A program made the translations under genes and the position numbers. The notes under the pieces were generated by a model. The model searched no databases. It was not told where the DNA came from and saw only the letters and a list, made by a program, of their open reading frames with translations. From CAYWNK01 sp047639615 (lineage in GTDB: Bacteria > Planctomycetota > UBA1135 > GCA-002686595), in assembly GCA_047639615.1 (NCBI GenBank), contig JBLIOL010000292.1, forward strand, positions 1 to 6,914: 6,914 nt of DNA, in the 5' to 3' direction. This document shows positions 1 through 4,866 of the stretch, one piece after another (the first letter of the stretch is position 1; each line of letters begins with the position of its first letter).

Positions 1-1
1 C

Positions 2-850
2 GCCGACACGCCGGCAACGGGCAGCCTGCTCCAGACCACACCCTTGGTCACGGCACACGGCACGATCACCTTCGCCGGAGAAGTGCGCCCCACCTCGGAC
101 CCCGAGTTTGCGGCGGCCGGGTCGGTCGGCGACGTTTTCGATATCGTTGGCACCAACAGCGACGCAACGCTCATGTTCGACTTCGACGTGACGAGCTTTG
201 AGTTTATCTACGGCGGAAACTCGGGCAGCATCCTGGTCGAAGCGCTCGACGCGGGTGGCAATGTGGTCGACTCCTTCTTCCAGGCTAGCACCGACGCCGG
301 CGAACCCGCCGGCCCGGCCGTGCTCTCAGGCTTCGGCATCCGCAGTGTGACCTGGACCGATCCCGGATTCAGCTTCGCAGCACTGGACAACATCGTCATC
401 GACGGTGGTGGTAACACCAGCATCGGCGTCACCTACTGCAACCCCTCCGTACCGAACTCCAGCGGCCTGCCCGGCACCATGAGCGCCACCGGCAGCAACA
501 TCGCCAGCGACAACAACCTACTCGTGATCGCCTCCCAAGTCCCGGATGGCGAGTTCGCCTACATGATCACTAGCCGCACCCAAGGCTTCGTCGCCAACCC
601 CGGCGGGAGCCAAGGCCACCTGTGTGTGCTCGGCAACATCGCGCGCTTCAACCGCGCGGGCGAAGTCGGCGCCATCGCTGGCGGCCAATTCAGCCTGCAG
701 CTGCCCATGACCGACTTCCCCGAGCCTCCGCTGCTCGGCGTAACCGTCCTGGCCGGTGACACCTGGAACTTCCAGTGCTGGCACCGCGACTTCGTGAATG
801 GCATGCCCACCTCGAACTTCACCAACGGGCTCTCCGTTCAATTCCAGTAG
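2..850 (+). CDS. Exported beta-rich protein with planctomycete-type C-terminal domain (5' partial)
   Basis: The reading frame is open from the left window edge, so the true start lies outside; the internal TTG at 44 is not a convincing start. About 282 residues are visible. The first ~140 (motifs FEFIYGG, SVTWTD, FAALDNIVID) are hydrophobic/acidic beta-strand material resembling the lectin-like or PEP-CTERM-associated sandwich domains of extracellular proteins. From about nt 434 to the stop runs a distinct domain opening with Y-C-N-P, followed by SRTQGF, NPGGSQG, LCVLG, RFNRAGE, TWNFQCWHRD and TSNFT. I recall this pattern, including paired cysteines and the closing TSNFT-x-GLSV-x-F, from the ends of many large secreted proteins of Poly30/Pla133-like planctomycetes, where its role is unknown (surface attachment or sorting is plausible). 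No enzyme motif is visible. The next ORF starts 38 nt downstream on the same strand. Coding status is secure; function is not. Confidence 0.85.
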   Translation, partial: ADTPATGSLLQTTPLVTAHGTITFAGEVRPTSDPEFAAAGSVGDVFDIVGTNSDATLMFDFDVTSFEFIYGGNSGSILVEALDAGGNVVDSFFQASTDAGEPAGPAVLSGFGIRSVTWTDPGFSFAALDNIVIDGGGNTSIGVTYCNPSVPNSSGLPGTMSATGSNIASDNNLLVIASQVPDGEFAYMITSRTQGFVANPGGSQGHLCVLGNIARFNRAGEVGAIAGGQFSLQLPMTDFPEPPLLGVTVLAGDTWNFQCWHRDFVNGMPTSNFTNGLSVQFQ

Positions 851-888
851 GCCCCCCGGAATGGAGCAGGCCGCTCTAGCATCGCTGC

Positions 889-1218
889 ATGGTGCTATCG
901 AACGGTCGCAAACGACTCGCCCTGTCCGGCCTGCTCTTACTGCTGGCCGGACAGTCGCATGCTCAAGCTGACTCCGCCGATACGGAGCTGAAGCTTGGCA
1001 ACGGGTCCTTTGAGCAGGTCACCGACGGCATTCCAGATGGGTGGGCCTTTCCAGGGCACGTCCAGCAAGCCGGCTACACGCTGACCCTGGACAGCAACGA
1101 ACCCGCAGAGGGCGCGCAGGCCGAGCTCATCCATGAGCCCGCGGAGGTGGAGGCATCTGAACACCTGCTCGTGAATCGCGGCTTCCGCTGGATCAACGAA
1201 TACCCATTCAACCGCTAG
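889..1218 (+). CDS. Short secreted protein, probably the N-terminal fragment of a larger exported protein
   Basis: The ATG at 889 opens a clear Sec signal peptide: basic residues R7-R9, a leucine-rich core (residues 10-21) and a likely cleavage after S-H-A at residue 25. The mature part begins with a L-x-N-G-S-F-E...D-G-W-x-F-P pattern and an A-G-Y-T-L segment. This resembles the beta-sandwich, carbohydrate-binding-like N-terminal domains found on planctomycete exported proteins, some of them S41-type peptidases (remembered similarity, not searched). Such domains normally run 120-150 residues and precede a catalytic part; here similarity fades after about residue 90 and the frame stops at 109 in sequence that does not look like a natural domain end. 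No good Shine-Dalgarno is visible upstream. A HEAT-repeat remnant follows in another frame, so this is probably the front end of a gene cut by a deletion. A functional small secreted protein cannot be excluded. Confidence 0.6.
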   Translation: MVLSNGRKRLALSGLLLLLAGQSHAQADSADTELKLGNGSFEQVTDGIPDGWAFPGHVQQAGYTLTLDSNEPAEGAQAELIHEPAEVEASEHLLVNRGFRWINEYPFNR

Positions 1219-1310
1219 AGATTGGCGACTCTGCCCCCTGTGCGTTCCCCCACACTAACTCCACAACAGCCCCTGCCCTGCGCACGGGAGTCAGGAACCA
1301 CCAACGCTCG
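1219..1310 (+). other. Non-coding junction between two gene fragments
   Basis: This stretch separates the stop of the secreted fragment from the first recognisable HEAT-repeat residues. It is rich in C runs and translates in the HEAT frame to Pro/Thr/Asn-rich residues unlike either neighbour. The HEAT frame is open back to 1161, after a TGA at 1158-1160, but contains no ATG, GTG or TTG before 1404. No promoter, terminator or hairpin is evident. I read it as a deletion scar or degenerated coding sequence. Confidence 0.35.
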
Positions 1311-1847
1311 GACAACTCCGGCGCCTACGCCCTAGCGGTCGGCCTGCGCCGCGACCTCAAGGCTGTCCCTGCACTGCTGCGCGACCTTGAAAGCACGCGC
1401 AATGTGAGTGCCCGCGGACACCTGCTCTTGGCCATCGGCCTAGCGGGCGACCGTGGAGCCGCGAACTCCCTCAAGGAGCTACTCGCAGCCAAGCGTCTCT
1501 CCCCCGCCCTGCGCGCGCGCACGGGCCTGGCGCTCGGCCTACTCTCCGATGCGACGGTGGTGCCGGACTTGCTCGAACTGCTGAAGCACGAGGACCTGGA
1601 AGTGCGTCGCGGCGCTGCCCAGGCCCTGGGCTTCTTGGGCGATGAGCGCAGTGCGCTGGCCCTGGGCAAGCTGCTCGGCTCAGACGAGGACAAGCTTCTG
1701 CGCCGCGACGTGGCAATCGCACTGGGACGCATGGCCGATGATCGCGCCATCCCCTGGCGCGGAGTCCTGGCCATGGGCACCAACTACTTGGTTTACCCCA
1801 AGAGCCTCACCAGCGCGGAACGCACGGGCGCTCTCGACCTGCACTAA
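1311..1847 (+). pseudogene. HEAT-repeat protein, C-terminal remnant
   Basis: HEAT/PBS-lyase-type helical repeats are obvious: GAYALAVGL...AVPALLRDL, then GHLLLAIGLAGD, ARTGLALGLLSD...VPDLLELL, LEVRRGAAQALGFLGDE and RRDVAIALGRMADD, spaced about 30-40 residues apart. The end (IPWRG...NYLV...GALDL) matches the closing segment I associate with long planctomycete HEAT-repeat proteins, so the C-terminus looks natural. The first usable start is a GTG at 1404, but it falls inside a repeat: in-frame sequence from 1311 already encodes the preceding repeat. The protein therefore lacks its N-terminus, normally several hundred residues. HEAT repeats bind proteins and have no catalytic activity. A 147-residue product from 1404 is possible, but I favour a 5'-truncated pseudogene. 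It converges with the minus-strand sulfatase remnant, leaving only 18 nt between stops. Confidence 0.7.
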
Positions 1848-1865
1848 AGCGGCGCTCCATCCAGC

Positions 1866-2516
1866 TCAAGGCAGCAGCATCACTAGCTGCAAGTACGCGT
1901 GCCTCTGGGCTGGGTGGAGACCGATCGTGACCAAGTTGGTCTGCTCAAAGGGAACCACCTGCAGCTCATAGAACTCGGTGGTAACTAGCTGCGGCGTAGT
2001 GAAGCGGATCAGCTCGTAGCGCGGACCGCGTATCGCCTGCTGCTGCTCTTGGCCAGCAAAGCGCTCCGAGTAGGCCCAGTTTCGAATCGAGGGCTGGGCC
2101 GGATTCTGCAGGTACGGCACCATCGAGATGGAGTCCTCCGCCTGGGATGTTGCGCCGCCTAGCTCGGGCAAGGTGGCGTTGGACCCCATGCCCGTGCGAT
2201 AGGAATAGCGACCGGTCAGCAGCGTCGCGCGGGTGGGCGTGCAGAGCGGATTGGCGTAAGCACTGCGGAAGAGCACGCCCGCATTGGCCAGCCGATCCAG
2301 GTTGGGAGTGCGCCCGGGATTCGGATGCTCACCGTAAGCGCCAACCCGGTCGACGCCCAAGTCATCCGCAACGATCACCAAGAAGTTCGGCGTTCCCTGA
2401 CCCTCGGGCACGCCCTGCGACGCCGCGAGAGGAGCAATCCCCAAGCCCAGAAGGACTGCCAGCCAAAGGCGGCGAGGGGGCGATGCTTGGTCGGTATTCA
2501 CGGGATCAGTCCACAC
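1866..2516 (-). pseudogene. Sulfatase (alkaline-phosphatase superfamily) with internal deletion
   Basis: The N-terminal third is a textbook sulfatase: PNFLVIVADDLG with metal-binding D51 and D52, TPNLDRLANAG, then the formylglycine motif C92-T-P-T-R96 followed by LLTGRYSYRTG. The frame then jumps, around residue 118-124 (nt ~2145-2165), to sequence typical of the C-terminal end: AEDSISMVPYL, WAYSERFAG, GPRYELIR and EFYELQ...FEQTNL. The total is 216 residues against roughly 450-550 for the family. The missing middle normally supplies the remaining metal ligands (the D-N/D-H pair) and substrate-site Lys and His, so catalysis is not expected. The deletion is in frame. A leader-like hydrophobic stretch (residues 17-33) suggests export. 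The start is GTG at 2516 or GTG at 2501; an in-frame TAG lies 15 nt upstream of the first. It sits 12 nt downstream of a 61-codon ORF. Confidence 0.85.
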
Positions 2517-2528
2517 GCAGACACCGCA

Positions 2529-2714
2529 CTAGACTCCCCCTGGATCAATCGAGTTCCCCATGGGCCCACCTGAATTCCCGGACGGAGCCGTGATCCATAT
2601 GAGACCTAGCATGACCCCGGGTAGGCCGAGTTGCGCATCAACAGAAAGGCAGAGGACACTCGCAATCAGAAGATTGCGCGCGATCCGGGCGTAGGGCACT
2701 TGGGTAACTCTCAT
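2529..2714 (-). CDS. Small hydrophobic protein, 61 aa, unrecognised
   Basis: I do not recognise this protein. The ATG at 2714 is preceded by AGGAGGA with 9 nt spacing, the best ribosome-binding site in the window, which is the main argument that it is translated. Residues ~10-27 form a hydrophobic segment after basic R10 and R13, ending S-V-D-A-Q, which could be a signal peptide or an anchor. A second hydrophobic run (PGVMLGLIWITA, about residues 32-43) is followed by a Gly/Ser/Asn-rich tail. It lies 48 nt after the membrane-protein stop and 12 nt before the sulfatase remnant, so it could be the last intact gene of the transcript. It could also be the front piece of a truncated gene, given the damaged neighbour downstream. 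Confidence 0.4.
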   Translation of the reverse strand: MRVTQVPYARIARNLLIASVLCLSVDAQLGLPGVMLGLIWITAPSGNSGGPMGNSIDPGGV

Positions 2715-2723
2715 GGGCTCATT

Positions 2724-2728
2724 CCTCC
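2724..2728 (-). promoter_or_regulatory. Strong Shine-Dalgarno for the 61-aa ORF
   Basis: On the minus strand this reads GGAGG within AGGAGGA, 9 nt before the ATG at 2714. A nearer ATG directly abuts it but gives only the tripeptide M-S-P before a stop. Other genes in this window lack such a clear site. Confidence 0.5.
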
Positions 2729-2762
2729 AGGAACAAGCTCAAAGCTACTGCGCCAAACAGGA

Positions 2763-3587
2763 TCAGTGTTCCTTGGTAGAACTCGTAGCCAATGTCGAGG
2801 CGCTGCAGCCCAAGCCAAGCAGGCCGAGGATGGCGAGGTCCACGAACAGCATGGGTGCGAAGAGCGGTGCGGTGTGGATGGCGTTATCCAAGAAGGACTC
2901 GGAGGGCCCGGCCAAGATAGCGCGCACGTGCAAGCCAGCGCCAAGTAGACCCACCAACGCCTGCACGCCCATGATCGCCGCTGCCGCTTTGAGCATGCGT
3001 AGTTCGTGGTTCGCCCAACAGGCTGTCAGCAGGAAACCCAGTCCCATGGCCGCCGACATCACGGCGATCCACTCCGACGCATGGAAAAATCCATTCTGCG
3101 CGTGGTCCGCCAGGGTCAGTGCGAAATTGCCTGCGAAGCCACCGGCGGCCATCAGCGTCACCCACTGCCCGTAGGATGCTCCGGCCGGGTCCTCCAACCG
3201 GTTGATCAGCAACAGAAAGCCCAAGCCTGTGTAGGCCAAGGGTGCAGCGAAGGGCGCCGTGTAGACCAGGTTGTGGATGGTCTGCTCAAGGAAGAATGTG
3301 CCGTGCAGGTGATAGAGCAAACCTGCGATGCCAACCATGGCGCTCGCGCCACCGGCGAACAGTCCCAGGCGACGCGCCGCACCCTGCTGCGGGCGACCGC
3401 TCAGGATTCCCGGCAGCAACATCAGCGGCGCCAGAATGCTGAAGCCAAAGGGGATCCACTCCGCCCAGTGGGCGAAGTCATTCATGGAGTGGGCGAACCA
3501 AATGTCGACCGCCAGGAAGGCCAGGTTGCCAGCAGCAAAGGCCTCGACCACCCAGCGCCGGGTGCCCGGACTATTTGTGAGCTGCAC
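2763..3587 (-). CDS. Eight-helix integral membrane protein with internal duplication, partner of the octaheme cytochrome
   Basis: I do not recognise the family. From the GTG at 3587 the protein is 274 residues with about eight predicted membrane helices (roughly 12-32, 45-62, 73-93, 107-128, 142-161, 173-191, 200-222, 240-260). The two halves are homologous: H33-x2-N36-x-F38-x-H40-x2-E43-W44-I45 recurs as H162...I174, and T110-A-P-x2-A-P116 recurs as T239...P245, both at an offset of 129. Further histidines lie at H93, H95, H105, H194, H220 and H238. Paired histidines near helix ends would suit haem b or metal binding (inference). The gene overlaps the end of the cytochrome by 17 nt, with AAGAGG 15 nt upstream of the GTG, so translational coupling is likely. 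A GTG at 3551 is an alternative start. The open frame reaches back to 3722, but that part lies inside the cytochrome gene and is Ser/Thr-rich shadow sequence. Confidence 0.8.
   Translation of the reverse strand: MQLTNSPGTRRWVVEAFAAGNLAFLAVDIWFAHSMNDFAHWAEWIPFGFSILAPLMLLPGILSGRPQQGAARRLGLFAGGASAMVGIAGLLYHLHGTFFLEQTIHNLVYTAPFAAPLAYTGLGFLLLINRLEDPAGASYGQWVTLMAAGGFAGNFALTLADHAQNGFFHASEWIAVMSAAMGLGFLLTACWANHELRMLKAAAAIMGVQALVGLLGAGLHVRAILAGPSESFLDNAIHTAPLFAPMLFVDLAILGLLGLGCSASTLATSSTKEH
2808..3164 (-). repeat. Membrane-protein internal repeat, copy 2
   Basis: This encodes residues ~142-260, the second four-helix unit. The signature histidines H162 and H169 with N165, F167, E172, W173 and I174 are at nt 3066-3104. 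The copy differs from the first by a short insertion before I237-H238 and a shorter gap between that pair and TAPLFAP. Confidence 0.65.
3195..3554 (-). repeat. Membrane-protein internal repeat, copy 1
   Basis: This encodes residues ~12-131, a four-helix unit. The signature H-x2-N-x-F-x-H-x2-E-W-I lies at nt 3453-3491 and TAPxxAP follows near the last helix. Both align with copy 2 at a constant 129-residue offset; similarity is visible in protein, not as DNA identity, so the duplication is old. Confidence 0.65.
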
Positions 3588-4800
3588 GGAGCTTCGCAAT
3601 GGCCTCTTCGATTTTGACCTTGTAGTGCTGTAGCTCGTAGTTGCCGTGCCACTGCACGAAGTCCGCGCCGCCCATGAAGGCGCCGTGCTTAGCGGTGCGT
3701 CCGTAGTAGTGCCAGATGTCAAACTCGAGGAAGTCGATCTCCTGATCGAAGGGCTCGGGGGTCAGGAGGCCCTCGTCACGCGCCTCTTGGATCATGGCCA
3801 GAGCCGCAGCGATCTTGGTGTTGGTGTCCTCCACCACGCCCTCGGCCTCCTCGTAGAAGCGCTCCACCGGCGCCGTCGTGTGGCACTGCAGACAAGCACT
3901 CTTCATGGCGTCTTGCCCCGCCTGATAGCCCGTGCGCTTCTTGGACACGGGTGCGTAGAGCAACCACGAGAGTCGCTCCGTGGTGTCGTGAGTCACGCCG
4001 AGACCGTTGAGCCCACTCAGGTGGCAAGTCGCGCAGGTAGGCACCGGCATATCGGCGGTGGTCAGCGACTTGGGCGAAGCCGAGAGGTTCATACGATCGC
4101 GTTGATCGTTGAAGAGCACCCCGTGCTTGGACTCGTGGTAGATCTCGAGCTGTGAGTGATCGGGGCCCATGTGGCACTGGCCACAGGTCTCGGGCAGCCG
4201 TGCCAATTGCACGGATGCATTGTGTCGCGCGTGGCACTCCGTGCAGCTGCCGATGGAGCCGTCAGAGTTGGGTGCGCCGATCTGGTGACACTTCACGCAG
4301 CCCACCTCGATGGCGCTCTGGCCTTCGAGAATGGAGAGGCCATTGGCCGGGCGCTTGACCATGCCCGGGTGATAGCGCTCGGCATGGGCGATCTGCTCCT
4401 CCGAGAAGCCAGCCGTCCCGGTCACCGCCGCCATGGCGGGCGCCGCGTGACGGCTGCGTAGGAACTGGTCGTACTCCGCACGGTGGCAGGCGGCGCAGTT
4501 CTTGGAGGTCAGGTCCGTGGAGATGGTGAAGCCATTGTGGTCCAGGGACTCCTGGCCCTCGGCCGGTTGGTGGCAGTCCAAGCAACTTACGCCCTGGGCA
4601 GCGTGCGCGCTCATTTCGAACTCATGCACCACGGCCGAAGCCACGTTGCGGTGGCAGGCGGCACACTTGCCCTGGGCTGTCACATGCGAGGCCGTGGGCT
4701 GAGAGGTCTCCCCAGCTGGGCGTTTGGAGTTCGTCAGCAGGGCGGTGACGATCAGGGCCGTGGAAATAGTCACGGCTACGAAGATGGGCTGAAAACGCAT
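3571..4800 (-). CDS. Octaheme c-type cytochrome, hydroxylamine oxidoreductase (HAO) family
   Basis: There are eight CxxCH haem-attachment motifs in 409 residues, starting at C46, C73, C102, C168, C186, C206, C256 and C303. The segment after the sixth, MGPDHSQLEIY followed by ESKHG, is diagnostic of the HAO family in my memory of it, as is the C-terminal HGAFMGG...FVQWHGNYEL. Residues ~5-23 form one uncleaved-looking hydrophobic segment, so the protein is probably anchored with its haems on the periplasmic side. Family members oxidise hydroxylamine or hydrazine, or run reductively on nitrite or hydroxylamine. Direction depends on a Tyr that cross-links the catalytic haem in oxidative enzymes; candidates after the eighth haem are Y365, Y366 and Y388, and I cannot assign it by eye. 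No NapC/NrfH-type tetraheme donor is beside it; instead the overlapping downstream gene encodes a multi-helix membrane protein. It begins 66 nt after the protease gene. The ribosome-binding site is weak. Confidence 0.9.
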   Translation of the reverse strand: MRFQPIFVAVTISTALIVTALLTNSKRPAGETSQPTASHVTAQGKCAACHRNVASAVVHEFEMSAHAAQGVSCLDCHQPAEGQESLDHNGFTISTDLTSKNCAACHRAEYDQFLRSRHAAPAMAAVTGTAGFSEEQIAHAERYHPGMVKRPANGLSILEGQSAIEVGCVKCHQIGAPNSDGSIGSCTECHARHNASVQLARLPETCGQCHMGPDHSQLEIYHESKHGVLFNDQRDRMNLSASPKSLTTADMPVPTCATCHLSGLNGLGVTHDTTERLSWLLYAPVSKKRTGYQAGQDAMKSACLQCHTTAPVERFYEEAEGVVEDTNTKIAAALAMIQEARDEGLLTPEPFDQEIDFLEFDIWHYYGRTAKHGAFMGGADFVQWHGNYELQHYKVKIEEAIAKLRAAHK

Positions 4801-4827
4801 GCCCTGACACTAGTTCAAGGCACCACC

Positions 4828-4848
4828 CAGTCCACTTTCTTGGGACTG
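4828..4848. promoter_or_regulatory. Small perfect inverted repeat in the gap upstream of the cytochrome gene
   Basis: CAGTCC and GGACTG flank a 9-nt loop within the 66-nt gap between the protease stop and the cytochrome ATG. On the transcribed strand no T-tract follows, so it is not a convincing intrinsic terminator. It could be an operator half-site pair, an RNA hairpin attenuating read-through, or chance. Confidence 0.2.
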
Positions 4849-4866
4849 ATTCTCTTCACATGCGCA

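Noticed and set aside
851..888. Intrinsic terminator after the first gene
   Set aside because: The gap contains a C run but no stem followed by a T-tract.
1325..1783. Minus-strand open frame of 152 codons opposite the HEAT repeats
   Set aside because: The product is a Ser/Arg/Ala low-complexity string with no domain, whereas the plus strand gives clear HEAT repeats.
3588..3722. N-terminal extension of the membrane protein to an ATG at 3722
   Set aside because: It would overlap the cytochrome gene by about 150 nt, and the added residues are Ser/Thr/Arg-rich with no membrane or domain character, as expected of an alternative frame of a real gene.
2325..4461. Several plus-strand open frames of 66-203 codons opposite the sulfatase, membrane protein and cytochrome
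   Set aside because: They are Arg/Pro/Gln-rich antisense shadows of well-supported minus-strand genes, a known effect of GC-rich codon bias.
3571..4800. Evidence for an anammox organism
   Set aside because: HAO-family octaheme proteins occur in many non-anammox bacteria, no hydrazine synthase or other anammox gene is in the window, and the neighbouring protein types suggest a heterotrophic marine planctomycete.
3571..4800. Octaheme tetrathionate reductase or NrfA-type nitrite reductase
   Set aside because: NrfA has five haems with a CxxCK site and none is present; the MGPDH...ESKHG and VQWHGNYEL segments fit HAO better than tetrathionate reductase.
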